This document shows positions 8,569 through 18,035 of a DNA stretch of 64,000 bases, in pieces. Position numbers and translations under genes: made by a program. Source of the DNA: Pseudomonadota bacterium (GTDB lineage: Bacteria; Pseudomonadota; Alphaproteobacteria; Rhodobacterales; Rhodobacteraceae). Under the pieces are notes generated by a model, which was given only the letters and a program-made list of their open reading frames with translations, was not told where the DNA came from and did no database searches. The stretch lies in contig JBCAYL010000003.1 in assembly GCA_038533575.1 (NCBI GenBank), positions 171,001 through 235,000 of the forward strand. The letters run 5' to 3'. Within the stretch, counting starts at the first letter, position 1. Each line of letters starts with the position of its first letter.

Positions 8569-9471
8569 CTAGGTGGCGAAGACCCGGCTGGGATGCAGCT
8601 CGCCGCCCTTGAGGATGCCCACGGCCACGGCACGCCCGTCGAGCGAGGCCCAGGCCTCGTCGCCATAGTCCGCGTCCCCTGGATAGATGAAGCCGGGGTT
8701 GCCGTTTCTCAGGCGCGCGGCACCTTCGAGCGTCGTTCGCAGCTCCGGCAGCTCCGAGAGGCCGGTCTCGACAGGCAGCAAGCGCGCCTCGAGCGCGTCG
8801 GTGCGGGCTTCGGCCTCGAGCGCCTCCCAGGACAAGGCGTTTTCAACCTCGAACGGGCCCGACCACGTGCGCCGCAGCCGGTCCACGTGACCGTGGCAGC
8901 CCAGCACCTCGCCCAGATCGCGCGCGATGGAGCGGACATAGCCGCCCTTGCCGCAAACGAGCTCGAGCTCTGCCGTGTCCTCGGTGCGGTCGATCAGCGT
9001 GAGCTCCTCCACCCAGAGCGGGCGCGCGGCGAGCGTCACTTCCTCGCCATCGCGGGCCTTCTTGTAGGCGCGCACGCCGTCGATCTTCACGGCTGAAAAG
9101 GCCGGGGGGACCTGCTCTATCTCGCCGACAAAGCGCCCCAGCGCGTCCTTGATCGCCTGCTCGGTCGGGCGCGCCTCGGAGGTGGCGATGGTCTCGCCCT
9201 CGGCGTCGTCCGTGTTGGTGGCCTCGCCCCAGCGGACGGTGAAGCGGTAGGCCTTGAGCGCGTCGGTCACGTAGGGGACGGTCTTCGTCGCCTCCCCCAG
9301 CGCCACGGCAAGAACGCCGGTGGCCGCGGGGTCGAGCGTGCCGGCATGGCCCGCTTTCTGCGCGTCGAGCGCCCATTTCACCTTGTTGACGACGGCGGTG
9401 GAGGTGAGCCCGGCGGGCTTGTCGACGATGAGCCAGCCGGAGATCGGCCGGCCTTTCTTCTTGCGTGCCAT
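8569..9471 (-). CDS. truB: tRNA pseudouridine(55) synthase TruB
   Basis: Makes pseudouridine 55 in the T-arm of almost all tRNAs. The 300-residue protein starts [21 protein letters not shown] and contains the catalytic [11 protein letters not shown] motif (Asp at about residue 48), the [16 protein letters not shown] segment and a [14 protein letters not shown] motif. Length is typical. A longer open frame extends upstream to 9621 but crosses into the preceding gene; the start at 9471 has AGAGG a dozen bases upstream. It is last in an rbfA - DUF2233 - truB set on the minus strand. Confidence 0.97.
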   Translation of the reverse strand: MARKKKGRPISGWLIVDKPAGLTSTAVVNKVKWALDAQKAGHAGTLDPAATGVLAVALGEATKTVPYVTDALKAYRFTVRWGEATNTDDAEGETIATSEARPTEQAIKDALGRFVGEIEQVPPAFSAVKIDGVRAYKKARDGEEVTLAARPLWVEELTLIDRTEDTAELELVCGKGGYVRSIARDLGEVLGCHGHVDRLRRTWSGPFEVENALSWEALEAEARTDALEARLLPVETGLSELPELRTTLEGAARLRNGNPGFIYPGDADYGDEAWASLDGRAVAVGILKGGELHPSRVFAT

Positions 9472-9487
9472 GACTGGCCTCTTTTTG

Positions 9488-10192
9488 TCAGTTCGTGATC
9501 GCGAGGATGGGGCCCATGCGTGGCCCGGGATCGGCGCGTCCCCCGGCGCGATCGTAAAGGCGGGTGATGGTCCCGTCGGTGAAGAGCGCGTTAGGCGTGC
9601 CCAGCGTGTCGCGGAAAACACGCCCGAAGGTGTGGAAGTTCACGGCGTTTCCGGTGACGGCGATGAAGAGCGTCTTCCCGTCCTCGGAGACGCCCACGCC
9701 GCCCCGGCGCTTGCGGCTGTCACTGTCGGCGAGAAAGCGGGGATGAAGCGCGCCGTCGATGACAAGCATGGGCCCCGATTGGGTCGCGTAGGTGCAGTCG
9801 GGCCGCGCGGCGGCGTAGGCACGGCTTTCGATGATCGCCGCGCGGCCCGTGTTGAGGCAAAGGACCCCGTTGGGCAGGAGCCCGAAATTCCCGGGCCCGT
9901 CCGATGTGATCGGCGGCACGACCTCGGTGCCAGCCTCGAGGTAGTGGCCGACGGGTCGCCTGTCTTCGTGATACATCCCGCCGTTGGTGGCGATGAGCAC
10001 GTCGTCAGGCAGCGCGGAGAAATCTCCGTAAAGCGCGCCGCTCCCGTCCCGCCAGAAGAGGCGCGCGCCGTGTGCCGAAAGATCGACTTCGCAGACGGTG
10101 AAACGGTCGCCGTCCACCGTGACGTCATCGCAGCTCGCTCCGAGGGCCGGCGCGGCGAAGAGGGCCAGGAGTGCGCTAATCCTCCAGATCAC
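9488..10192 (-). CDS. Exported DUF2233 (phosphodiester glycosidase-like) protein
   Basis: A 234-residue protein with a signal peptide ([18 protein letters not shown]) and the DUF2233/NAGPA fold marks: [64 protein letters not shown] and [12 protein letters not shown]. The family includes the mammalian N-acetylglucosamine-1-phosphodiester alpha-N-acetylglucosaminidase; bacterial members may cleave sugar phosphodiesters in the envelope. The start chosen is the GTG at 10192, which has GAGG six bases upstream and overlaps the end of rbfA; a TTG at 10213 would put charged residues before the signal peptide. It is wedged between rbfA and truB, an envelope gene inside a ribosome/tRNA maturation unit. 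Confidence 0.8.
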   Translation of the reverse strand: MIWRISALLALFAAPALGASCDDVTVDGDRFTVCEVDLSAHGARLFWRDGSGALYGDFSALPDDVLIATNGGMYHEDRRPVGHYLEAGTEVVPPITSDGPGNFGLLPNGVLCLNTGRAAIIESRAYAAARPDCTYATQSGPMLVIDGALHPRFLADSDSRKRRGGVGVSEDGKTLFIAVTGNAVNFHTFGRVFRDTLGTPNALFTDGTITRLYDRAGGRADPGPRMGPILAITN

Positions 10193-10571
10193 GGCGCACC
10201 TCGTCGCGGGCAAACATGGCGCGCGTCTCGTCGAGGCGGTCGAACGTCTCGTCGATCCGGAAGCGCAGGTCGGGGGTGAACTTGAGCGCGCTCTTCTTGC
10301 CGATCATGCGGCGCATCTCGCCCTTGTTGCGGGCCAGGGCCTCGATCACCTCGTCATGGCCCGTCCCACCGAGGGGCATCACGTAGACCGTGGCGATCTT
10401 GAGATCGGGCGAGGCTGCGACCTCGCTCACGGTGATCGAGCGGCCCGTGAGATCGGGGTCGTGTATATCGCCGCGCGCCAGCACCTCGGAGAGCGTGCGT
10501 CGGATCAGTTCACCCACGCGCAGCTGGCGCTGGCTCGGGCCGGGCCCGTCATGGAACTTGTTCTTTGCCAT
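10176..10571 (-). CDS. rbfA: 30S ribosome-binding factor RbfA
   Basis: Late-stage 30S assembly factor that binds near the 5' end of 16S rRNA and is needed for cold growth. The 131-residue protein has the KH-like RbfA fold with [24 protein letters not shown] at the N-terminus, [24 protein letters not shown] in the centre and [17 protein letters not shown] near the end. The ATG at 10571 follows an open frame that extends upstream without homology. The gene is divergent from dapB, with 116 bp between them, and overlaps the DUF2233 gene by 17 bases. Confidence 0.96.
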   Translation of the reverse strand: MAKNKFHDGPGPSQRQLRVGELIRRTLSEVLARGDIHDPDLTGRSITVSEVAASPDLKIATVYVMPLGGTGHDEVIEALARNKGEMRRMIGKKSALKFTPDLRFRIDETFDRLDETRAMFARDEVRRDLED

Positions 10572-10687
10572 GGGCGCCAGATACGGGCGGGGGCGTCGCT
10601 TGCCAAGGGGGCGACACCCGCCGAGGCGCGGGCGCGTTGCCAGCACCGTGCGCTTCGTGCAGAAGGCCGCGCAAAGGAGAGATCGCC

Positions 10688-11500
10688 ATGGCAGAGCTAC
10701 CAGGGATCGTGATCACCGGCGCGTCCGGCCGCATGGGCCGCATGCTCATCGAAACCGTGACGAGCTCGGACAAGGCGCGGCTGGTGGGCGCGGTGGAGCG
10801 CGCGGGCCATGACTGGGTGGGCCAAGATGCAGGGGTCGCAATGGGCGGCACCGCGCTCGGCGTGACGGTCACGGACGACCCGCTCGAGGCCTTCGCGCAG
10901 GCGCAGGCGATCGTTGACTTCACGGCACCCGCGGCCACGCTCGAGTTTGCAGCGCTGGCCGCGCAGGCCCGCGCCGTCCACGTGATCGGGACGACCGGCA
11001 TGGACGCTGACGCCATCGCCGCGCTCGAGCCCGCCTCGCGGCACGCCGTTCAGGTGCGTGCCGGGAACATGTCCCTCGGGGTCAACCTCCTGACCCAGCT
11101 CACGCGCATGGTGGCCGAGGCGCTCGACGCTGATTTCGACATCGAGGTCATCGAGGCGCATCACCGGCACAAGGTGGATGCCCCGTCGGGGACCGCGCTC
11201 ATGCTGGGGCAGGCCGCGGCCGAGGGCCGAGGCGTCTCGCTCGAGGAAGTGTCGGACCATGCCCGCCACGGGATGACCGGGGCGCGGGACCGGGGGCGCA
11301 TCGGCTTTTCCAACATCCGCGGGGGCGACATCGTGGGCGAGCATGACGTGCTCTTCGCCGGCGAGGGCGAGCGCATCGTGCTCCGCCACGTGGCCACGGA
11401 TCGCGCCATATTCGCGCGCGGTGCGCTCAAGGCCGCGCTCTGGGGGCAGGACAAGGCTCCCGGCCAGTACGACATGATCGACGTGCTCGGGCTGCGCTGA
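10688..11500 (+). CDS. dapB: 4-hydroxy-tetrahydrodipicolinate reductase
   Basis: Reduces 4-hydroxy-tetrahydrodipicolinate with NAD(P)H in the diaminopimelate/lysine pathway. The 270-residue protein begins with the nucleotide-binding [10 protein letters not shown] motif (residues 11-20). It has [11 protein letters not shown] near residue 77, GTTG near 102, the substrate-binding [16 protein letters not shown] motif near 158 and [27 protein letters not shown] lies eight bases before the ATG at 10688; the open frame upstream of this has no homology. It is divergent from rbfA and stands alone in its transcription direction before a small exported protein gene. Confidence 0.97.
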   Translation: MAELPGIVITGASGRMGRMLIETVTSSDKARLVGAVERAGHDWVGQDAGVAMGGTALGVTVTDDPLEAFAQAQAIVDFTAPAATLEFAALAAQARAVHVIGTTGMDADAIAALEPASRHAVQVRAGNMSLGVNLLTQLTRMVAEALDADFDIEVIEAHHRHKVDAPSGTALMLGQAAAEGRGVSLEEVSDHARHGMTGARDRGRIGFSNIRGGDIVGEHDVLFAGEGERIVLRHVATDRAIFARGALKAALWGQDKAPGQYDMIDVLGLR

Positions 11501-11589
11501 AGGCGAATTTTCGCCGAAATTCCCGGCTACATGCATCCGAGGAGGGGTCTGGGGCGTATATTTTGCGTCACTTCCAAAGGAGGTCTCGC

Positions 11590-11958
11590 ATGTCTGCTCG
11601 GATACATCTTCTCGCCACGTCCTTCGCGCTCTTCGCGGCGCTCCCGGCCATGGCCATGGAAAAGATCTCGGACCGCGGCGAATTCGTCGACCGGGTTGAG
11701 GGTCAGGTGCTGCAGACCCGCTACCTCGGCGTCGCCATCAACCTCCAGGTCTTCGAGGAAGGGCAGATTGTGGGCCGCGCGCTGGGCGCCGACATCACCG
11801 GTGACTGGGCCTGGCAGGACGGTTATTTCTGCCGCGAGATGAGCTGGGGCTCGACCCCCATCCCCTACAATTGCCAGCTCGTGGAGTATAACGGCGAGGA
11901 AATGCGCTTCACGACTGACCGTGGCGCCGGACGCAACGCCGTCTTCGACCTCCGCTAG
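11590..11958 (+). CDS. Small exported protein of unknown function
   Basis: A 122-residue protein with a clear signal peptide (MSARIHLLATSFALFAALPAMA) and a mature domain of about 100 residues containing two cysteines (GYFCREMSWG and IPYNCQLV) that could form a disulfide. The start at 11590 has AAAGGAGG eight bases upstream. I do not recognise a family; the pattern of a compact beta-rich domain with SWGSTPIPYNCQ recurs in short periplasmic proteins of Rhodobacterales as far as I can recall. Its stop shares the palindrome CTAG (11955-11958) with the convergent sdhAF4-like gene. Confidence 0.75.
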   Translation: MSARIHLLATSFALFAALPAMAMEKISDRGEFVDRVEGQVLQTRYLGVAINLQVFEEGQIVGRALGADITGDWAWQDGYFCREMSWGSTPIPYNCQLVEYNGEEMRFTTDRGAGRNAVFDLR

Positions 11959-12185
11959 AAGTCGTAGGCGATTCCCTTCTTTTCCCAATCGCCAAAGCGC
12001 ACGGGCTCTGGGCCTTCGCGGCCACCCAACTCCTTGGGCATATCCTGCGCCTTCTCGGCCTTCTTCCGCTCGGCAGCCTCCGCCAGCGCGCGCTGGGCAG
12101 CGGGCGGCAGAGTGGACGGATCGTAGACGGGGGCCTCGCCTGTGGCGGGGGCGGTGTCTTCTGCGGGTGTCTTGTCATCGGCCAT
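11955..12185 (-). CDS. DUF1674 protein (succinate dehydrogenase assembly factor 4-like)
   Basis: A 76-residue protein whose C-terminus carries the DUF1674 signature GGREGPEPVRFGDWEKKG followed by a terminal DF. The N-terminal half is a low-complexity, alanine- and proline-rich stretch. The eukaryotic homologue SDHAF4 chaperones flavinylated SdhA during succinate dehydrogenase assembly; bacterial members are presumed to act similarly. No sdh genes are nearby. The gene is divergent from rsmB, with 44 bp between the two starts. Confidence 0.88.
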   Translation of the reverse strand: MADDKTPAEDTAPATGEAPVYDPSTLPPAAQRALAEAAERKKAEKAQDMPKELGGREGPEPVRFGDWEKKGIAYDF

Positions 12186-12229
12186 GGCGCTGATATAGCC
12201 CGCCGGTCTCGCCGCTCCAAGGAGTTCCC

Positions 12230-13501
12230 GTGCCGCAAGAACCCCATCCCGCCCGCGCCGCGGCCCTGAAGCTCATGACCGGCGTGACCGAGGAGGGGCG
12301 GCTCCTCTCCGAACTCACGGGCGCGCCCTGGTTTCTCGAGCTTGCCCCGGCTGATCGCGCCCGCGCGCAGCGGCTGGCGACGGAGGCCTTCCGCCATCTC
12401 GATCGGGCGGACCGGGTGCTCAAGCCGCTTCTGCGCAAAACGCCGCCCGAGGCGGTGCAGCACATGCTGCGGCTCGGTCTCGTGGAGGTGGCCGCGCTCG
12501 ATGGGGCGGCGCACGGCGTAGTCTCCGACATGGTCAATGCCGCAGGCGGCGACAAGCGGACGATGGGGCTCAAAGGGATGGTGAATGCCGTCCTGCGCCG
12601 GGCCATCGAGGCCGCTGACGGCAAGTGGGGCAAGTTGCCGGTGGGCCGCATGCCTGACTGGCTGCGCAAGCCGTTGGGGCAAGCCTATGGCAACTCCGCC
12701 ATTCAGGGCATCGAGACGGCCCATATGCGCGGCGCGCCCCTCGATCTCACCGCCAAGACCGAACCGGGCGCGCTCGCGGAGCGGCTCGGCGGCGAGCTCC
12801 TGCCTTGGGGCTCCGTGCGGCTGCGGGACGCCGGGCAGATCTCTGCCCTTCCGGGCTACGCGGAAGGAGAGTGGTGGGTGCAGGATGCCGCCGCAGCCCT
12901 CCCCGCGCAGCTTCTCGACGTTAAGCCCGGGGAGCGAGTGGCCGATCTCTGCGCCGCGCCCGGCGGCAAGACCATGCAGCTCGCCGCTGCGGGCGCGCTC
13001 GTGACGGCGGTGGATTCGAATGAATACCGGATGGGGCGTCTCCGCGAGAACCTTTCGCGGACAGGTCTCTCCGCCGATGTGCAGGTCGCTGATGTCACCG
13101 CGACGGCGGGACGCTTTGACGCCGTGCTTCTCGATGCGCCCTGCTCGGCCACGGGGACGCTGCGCCGCCACCCCGATCTACCCCATGGCCAGCGCGGCGA
13201 GCAGATCAGCGACCTCATCGCGCTTCAGACGCGGCTCCTCGACCACGCGGTCAAGCTCGTGAAGCCTGGCGGGCGGCTCGTCTTCTGCACGTGCTCGCTT
13301 CTGCCCGACGAGGGTGAGGTGCAGGTGGAGGAAGCGCTCAAGCGCCACAGTGGCTTCACCGTGGACCGCGACGCCCTCGCGCGTCCGGGGATCGAACCAG
13401 TCTGGATCACCGAGGAAGGCGGCCTTCGCCTCCGCCCCGATTACTGGGCCAAGGCCGGCGGCATGGACGGCTTTTACATGGCGCTTCTTCGCCGGACGTG
13501 A
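12230..13501 (+). CDS. rsmB: 16S rRNA (cytosine-5-)-methyltransferase RsmB family
   Basis: SAM-dependent m5C methyltransferase of 16S rRNA. The 423-residue protein has an N-terminal NusB-like RNA-binding domain (residues 1-130) and a C-terminal Rossmann domain with the SAM motif DLCAAPGGKT (near 243), the catalytic-loop motif LDAPCSATGTLRRHPD (near 303) and FCTCSL (near 350); the two cysteines are the conserved pair. Translation starts at a GTG (12230) with AAGGAG seven bases before it, on an unusually short 5' side shared with the divergent DUF1674 gene. It heads the rsmB - heparinase - purH - lspA string. The assignment to RsmB rather than another NOL1/NOP2 member rests on the NusB-like domain. 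Confidence 0.93.
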   Translation: MPQEPHPARAAALKLMTGVTEEGRLLSELTGAPWFLELAPADRARAQRLATEAFRHLDRADRVLKPLLRKTPPEAVQHMLRLGLVEVAALDGAAHGVVSDMVNAAGGDKRTMGLKGMVNAVLRRAIEAADGKWGKLPVGRMPDWLRKPLGQAYGNSAIQGIETAHMRGAPLDLTAKTEPGALAERLGGELLPWGSVRLRDAGQISALPGYAEGEWWVQDAAAALPAQLLDVKPGERVADLCAAPGGKTMQLAAAGALVTAVDSNEYRMGRLRENLSRTGLSADVQVADVTATAGRFDAVLLDAPCSATGTLRRHPDLPHGQRGEQISDLIALQTRLLDHAVKLVKPGGRLVFCTCSLLPDEGEVQVEEALKRHSGFTVDRDALARPGIEPVWITEEGGLRLRPDYWAKAGGMDGFYMALLRRT

Positions 13502-13606
13502 CGTATGGCGCGTGACTTGCGGCGGGGGCTCAGGTAGCAGAGCGGCACGGGCCCGCGCGGCCTGAACCAGAAGAAGAGCAGCCCCCGCAATAGGTCTCGG
13601 ACAGAC

Positions 13607-15373
13607 GTGTCGACCCACCCCGATATGCCGGCCCCACGCACGCGTTTGATGACGCAGCTTCACGCCCGGCTCGCGGCCATGGGGCGGCCTGCCACGGCCT
13701 TCGTGAGCCAGCCCGAGCCCCGCTCCATCGGTCATTTCGCCAAGGGAAAGCAGCTCATCGCGGGCAATTACCTCTTCGCCGGTTACCTCGTGGAGACCGC
13801 TCCGGGGACGTCACTCTGGGATGTGGCCGCGCCCTCGGACACCTTCGCCGAGGAGGCGCATGGCTTCCTTTGGCTCGACGATCTGGCCGCTGTGGGAGAC
13901 GGGGCCGCCCGCGCGCTGGCGCAGGACTGGGCCGCGGGCTGGATCAGGGAATTCGGGCGCGGGCGCGGGCCGGGCTGGAGCCCGGACCTTACCGGGCGCA
14001 GGCTCATCCGCTGGATCAACCACGCGCTGTTCCTCTTGTCGGGCAATGGCAGCATTCATGGCGAACTCTTCTTTCGCTCGCTCGCCCAGCAGACCCGCTT
14101 CCTCGGGCGTCGCTGGCACTCGACAACGGCGGGCCTGCCTCGGATCGAGGCGCTCACGGGGCTCATCTATGCGGGCCTCTCGCTCACGGGCATGGAGCGT
14201 TTCGTGCCCACGGCCATCTCGGCCCTCGGTCGCGCCTGCGAACGGCAGATCGACAAGACGGGAGCCATGGCCCCGCGCAACCCCGAAGAGCTGCTCGAGA
14301 TCTTCACGCTCTTGAACTGGGCAGCGCTTGCCCTCGACGATGCGGGCCGCGCGGCGGCCCCGGCGCATCTCGCCGCCATCGAGCGGATCGCACCCGTGCT
14401 GCGCACGTTGAGGCACGCCGATGGCGGGCTCGCGCGCTTTCACGGGGGAGGGCGTGGCCTCGAGGGGCGACTCGACGCGGCGCTCGCGCTCTCGGGTGTG
14501 AAGGCCGAACCGGCGGGGCCGCAGGGCCGCGAGGCCATGGGCTATGCCAGGCTCGCCGTGGGGCGGACATCGGTCCTCGTGGATGTCGCCGCACCGCCCA
14601 AGGGCGCGGCCAGCTACAACGCCCATGCCTCCACCCTGGCCTTCGAGCTCACATCGGGGCGGCGTCCGCTCGTGGTGAGCTGCGGCTCAGGCGCGGCGTT
14701 CGGCGAAGCCTGGCGGCGCGCGGGCCGGGCGACGCCCTCCCATTCCACGCTCTCGCTCGCTGGCTACTCCTCCTCCCGGCTCGGGCCGCGCAAGTTCCTG
14801 TCAGGGCGGGCGCGGGAGCTTCTCACGGATGTGCCCAGGGAGCTGAGCTGCGATTGGCGCGACACCGAGTTCGCCACCCGGTTGCAGGTGAGCCACGATG
14901 GCTACCGCGCCACTCACGGTCTCATCCATGTCCGCACGCTCGAGCTCGGCCATGACGGGCGCGGCCTCGTCGGCGAGGAGCTCCTGCTCGCGCTCAACGC
15001 CGCGGATCGCGGCCGCTTCGAAAGCCACCTCGATGGCGGCGGGCTCAAGGGCGTCCCCTTCAGCATCCGCTTTCACTTGCATCCCGATGTCGACGCCGCC
15101 CTCGACATGGGGGGCGCGGCGGTCTCGCTGGCCCTGCGCAGCGGCGAAATCTGGGTGTTTCGGCACGATGCCAAGGCGACCTTGTCGATCGAGCCGAGTG
15201 TCTACCTGGAGCGCGGGCGGCTCAAGCCCCGCGGCGCCGAGCAGATCGTGCTTTCGGGCAGCGCCCTGACCGACCAGTCGCGCGTCAGGTGGTCTCTGGC
15301 CAAAGCGCAGGAAACTCCGCTATCTGTCCGCGACCTCCGGCGGGACGATCCGCTCGCCACAGACGACGACTAG
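13607..15373 (+). CDS. Heparinase II/III family protein
   Basis: A 588-residue protein. The N-terminal half is an alpha-helical toroid-like domain (for example [30 protein letters not shown], quoted in part around residue 105), and the C-terminal half is a beta-sandwich rich domain with [25 protein letters not shown] (near 345) and [14 protein letters not shown] (near 430). The Asn-Ala-His motif corresponds to the family's catalytic region of alginate/heparin lyases. No signal peptide is present, so export is doubtful. The GTG at 13607 gives the longest protein; ATG codons at 13625 and 13649 are alternatives. It lies between rsmB and purH, an arrangement I recall as conserved in this bacterial group, suggesting a housekeeping envelope or polysaccharide role. 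Confidence 0.85.
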   Translation: MSTHPDMPAPRTRLMTQLHARLAAMGRPATAFVSQPEPRSIGHFAKGKQLIAGNYLFAGYLVETAPGTSLWDVAAPSDTFAEEAHGFLWLDDLAAVGDGAARALAQDWAAGWIREFGRGRGPGWSPDLTGRRLIRWINHALFLLSGNGSIHGELFFRSLAQQTRFLGRRWHSTTAGLPRIEALTGLIYAGLSLTGMERFVPTAISALGRACERQIDKTGAMAPRNPEELLEIFTLLNWAALALDDAGRAAAPAHLAAIERIAPVLRTLRHADGGLARFHGGGRGLEGRLDAALALSGVKAEPAGPQGREAMGYARLAVGRTSVLVDVAAPPKGAASYNAHASTLAFELTSGRRPLVVSCGSGAAFGEAWRRAGRATPSHSTLSLAGYSSSRLGPRKFLSGRARELLTDVPRELSCDWRDTEFATRLQVSHDGYRATHGLIHVRTLELGHDGRGLVGEELLLALNAADRGRFESHLDGGGLKGVPFSIRFHLHPDVDAALDMGGAAVSLALRSGEIWVFRHDAKATLSIEPSVYLERGRLKPRGAEQIVLSGSALTDQSRVRWSLAKAQETPLSVRDLRRDDPLATDDD

Positions 15374-15387
15374 AAGGACTTCCGCCC

Positions 15388-16968
15388 ATGCCCGATCTCG
15401 TGCCGCTCCGACGCGCGCTGCTTTCCGTATCCGACAAGGCGGGGATCGTGGAGCTGGGGCAGGCGCTGGCGGCGCGCGGCGTGGAGCTTGTGAGCACGGG
15501 CGGTACAGCGCGGAGCCTGCGCGAGTCGGGGCTCGAGGTGCGCGATATCTCCGATCTCACTGACTTTCCCGAGATGATGGACGGGCGTGTGAAGACGCTG
15601 CATCCGGTCGTCCATGGCGGGCTTCTGGCGGTGCGCGAGGACGCGGCCCACGCGGCCGCCATGGAGACCCATGGCATCGGCGCGATCGATCTCGTCGTCG
15701 TCAATCTCTACCCCTTCGAGGCCACCGTGGCGCAGGGGGCGGGCTATGCCGAGGTGATCGAGAATATCGACATCGGTGGGCCTGCCATGCTGCGCTCGGC
15801 GGCCAAGAACCACGCCTATGTGAGCGTCGTCACCGACCCAGAGGATTACGCGCCGCTCCTCGCCGAGCTCGAAGAACATGACGGCGCCACGAGCTACGGC
15901 TTCCGCCAGAAACTCGCGCTCGAGGCCTATGCGCGCACGGCGGCCTATGACGCGGCGGTCTCCGGGTGGATGGCAGGGGCGCTTGAGACCCGCGCGCGCC
16001 GCTACGCCACCGCCGGCACGCTCCGCCAGGAGATGCGCTACGGCGAGAACCCGCACCAGGCGGCGGCGTTCTACGTCGACGGCTCCGCGCAGGTGGGGGT
16101 GGCCACGGCCACCCAGCACCAGGGCAAGGCGCTTAGCTACAACAATATCAACGACACCGACGCGGCCTTCGAGCTCGTCAGCGAGTTCGACCCGGCCGAG
16201 GGCCCGGCCTGCGCCATCATCAAGCACGCCAATCCCTGCGGCGTGGCGCGCGGCGGAACCCTCGCGGAGGCCTATGCGCGCGCCTTCGATTGCGACCGCA
16301 CGTCGGCCTTCGGCGGGATCATCGCGCTCAACCAGCCGCTCGACGAGGCCACCGCAGAGGAGATCACCAAGATCTTCACTGAGGTCGTGATCGCCCCCGG
16401 CGCGAGCAACGCGGCTCGTGCCGTTTTTGCCAAGAAGAAGAACCTGCGGCTCTTGACCACCGAGGGCCTCGCGGACACCGCCACTGCGCGCGCCTACCTC
16501 AAGCAGGTGGCCGGGGGCTTTCTTCTCCAGGACAAGGACGTGGGCGCGCCGGGCGCGCTCACCGTGGTCACCGAGCGGGCGCCATCCGAGGAAGAGCTGC
16601 GCGACCTGGCTTTTGCCTGGACCGTGGCCAAGCATGTGAAATCCAACGCCATCGTCTATGCCAATCACCTCTCCACGGTAGGCGTCGGCGCGGGCCAGAT
16701 GAGCCGGGTGGATTCGACCCGCATCGCCGCGCGCAAGGCCGAGGACATGGCCAAGGAGCTCGGCCTGAAGACGCCGCTCACGCAGAATTCGGTGGCGGCT
16801 TCTGATGCCTTCTTCCCCTTCCCCGACGGCCTCCTCACCGTGGCCGAGGCCGGAGCCACGGCGGTCATCCAGCCTGGAGGCTCCATGCGCGACGACGAGG
16901 TGATCGCAGCCGCCAACGAGGCCGGGCTCGCCATGGTCTTCACCGGTCAACGGCATTTCCGGCACTGA
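15388..16968 (+). CDS. purH: Bifunctional AICAR transformylase / IMP cyclohydrolase
   Basis: Carries out the last two steps of IMP synthesis. The 526-residue protein has the N-terminal IMP cyclohydrolase (MGS-like) domain ([43 protein letters not shown]) and the AICAR transformylase domain with LRYGENPHQ-like [22 protein letters not shown] and [29 protein letters not shown] lies nine bases before the ATG at 15388, which is 14 bp after the heparinase stop. Length is standard. lspA follows after one base. Confidence 0.98.
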   Translation: MPDLVPLRRALLSVSDKAGIVELGQALAARGVELVSTGGTARSLRESGLEVRDISDLTDFPEMMDGRVKTLHPVVHGGLLAVREDAAHAAAMETHGIGAIDLVVVNLYPFEATVAQGAGYAEVIENIDIGGPAMLRSAAKNHAYVSVVTDPEDYAPLLAELEEHDGATSYGFRQKLALEAYARTAAYDAAVSGWMAGALETRARRYATAGTLRQEMRYGENPHQAAAFYVDGSAQVGVATATQHQGKALSYNNINDTDAAFELVSEFDPAEGPACAIIKHANPCGVARGGTLAEAYARAFDCDRTSAFGGIIALNQPLDEATAEEITKIFTEVVIAPGASNAARAVFAKKKNLRLLTTEGLADTATARAYLKQVAGGFLLQDKDVGAPGALTVVTERAPSEEELRDLAFAWTVAKHVKSNAIVYANHLSTVGVGAGQMSRVDSTRIAARKAEDMAKELGLKTPLTQNSVAASDAFFPFPDGLLTVAEAGATAVIQPGGSMRDDEVIAAANEAGLAMVFTGQRHFRH

Positions 16969-16969
16969 G

Positions 16970-17440
16970 ATGCGGGCGCTCTGGATCACGGCCGCGCTGA
17001 CCTTCCTGGGGGACCAGGCGCTCAAGTACTACATCCTGCACGTGCTCGATCTCGACCGGATCCGGGCGATCGACGTTCTCCCGCCCTTTCTCAACCTGCG
17101 CATGACCTGGAATTACGGGGTCAATTTCGGGCTCTTCTCGGGAGGCGGCAATACGCGGTGGATCCTCATCGCTATCGCCGTGGTGATCTGCGCGGTCGTG
17201 CTGTGGTGGATGCGCAAGGGCCAGGGGACGCTGGCGCTCGTTTCCGCGGGGCTCCTCGTGGGCGGGGCCGCGGGCAACGTGATCGATAGGATCGTCTATG
17301 GCGGTGTGGCGGACTTTCTCAACATGTCCTGCTGCGGGATTAACAACCCTTACGCCTTCAATCTGGCTGATATCGCGATCTTCATCGGCGCGCTCGGGCT
17401 CGTCTTCTTCGTCAAGGATGCGCCGGAGGCGGAGGCGTGA
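16970..17440 (+). CDS. lspA: Lipoprotein signal peptidase (signal peptidase II)
   Basis: Inner-membrane aspartyl protease that removes the signal peptide of diacylglyceryl-modified prolipoproteins. The 156-residue protein has four transmembrane segments and the family blocks MTWNYGVNFGLFSGG, AAGNVIDRIVYGGVADFLN and FNLADIAIFIGALGL; the catalytic aspartates are in the last two (VADF and LAD). It begins one base after the purH stop, so translation is probably coupled. A lipoprotein gene follows immediately. Confidence 0.96.
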   Translation: MRALWITAALTFLGDQALKYYILHVLDLDRIRAIDVLPPFLNLRMTWNYGVNFGLFSGGGNTRWILIAIAVVICAVVLWWMRKGQGTLALVSAGLLVGGAAGNVIDRIVYGGVADFLNMSCCGINNPYAFNLADIAIFIGALGLVFFVKDAPEAEA

Positions 17441-17487
17441 CGCGCCCGGCGCATTGGTGTAACCCAGCAGAAAGAATGGGGTGTGTC

Positions 17488-17961
17488 ATGCGTTGGATCG
17501 TCTTGGGATTGGTGGCCTTGGCCCTATCGGCCTGTGCGAACGCCGATGGAAGCGAGGGGCCCGACGAGTTCGGCGTTGTCCCGTCGCTGCCTCTCGAGCT
17601 GCCCCCTACCTTCTCCGACCTGCCGCCGCCCACGCCCGGCGCGAGTAACCGGGCCGATGTGACCCCCACAGCCGATGCCGCCGCCGCCCTCGGCGGCACG
17701 CTCCGCGATCCGGGCATCCCAGCCGGTGACGGTGGGCTCGTGAGCTTCGCCTCGCGGTTTGGCGTGGACCCCAACATCCGCGCGGAGCTTTTCGCGGCGG
17801 ACGAGCAATTCCGCGACCGAAGGGGACGCCTGCGGTTCCTCGGGCTTGGCCGCGGCGACCGGTATTTCAGCGCCTATGCGCGACAAACTCTCGACGCCCA
17901 GGCCGAGCTTGCGCGCTTCCGCGAGGCAGGGGTCTCCGTCCCCACCGCGCCGCCCAACTAG
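17488..17961 (+). CDS. DUF3035 lipoprotein (BamF-like)
   Basis: A 157-residue lipoprotein: the signal peptide ends in the lipobox LSAC (cysteine about residue 16). It is followed by PDEFGVVPSLPLELPPTFSDLPPPTP, a proline-rich motif typical of DUF3035, and a C-terminal helical part. From memory, DUF3035 proteins include the alphaproteobacterial BamF subunit of the outer-membrane beta-barrel assembly complex; I hold that assignment only moderately. The start at 17488 is chosen because it begins the signal peptide; an in-frame upstream start overlapping lspA has no such feature. Sitting behind lspA fits a product that needs signal peptidase II. Confidence 0.75.
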   Translation: MRWIVLGLVALALSACANADGSEGPDEFGVVPSLPLELPPTFSDLPPPTPGASNRADVTPTADAAAALGGTLRDPGIPAGDGGLVSFASRFGVDPNIRAELFAADEQFRDRRGRLRFLGLGRGDRYFSAYARQTLDAQAELARFREAGVSVPTAPPN

Positions 17962-18035
17962 CCGTCACATCGCTGTCACCGCGCTTGAAGCCGCCCGCGC
18001 CGGCCGTACCTTATGGCGCAGGAGGACGATGCCTG

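Noticed and set aside
12585-13004. Possible frameshifted duplicate within rsmB
   Set aside because: The rsmB frame is continuous with all catalytic motifs; the alternative frame is a shadow.
13522-13588. Inverted repeat GCGGGGGCT ... AGCCCCCGC between rsmB and the heparinase gene
   Set aside because: Arms are 49 bases apart in GC-rich DNA with no T-run; it may be chance.
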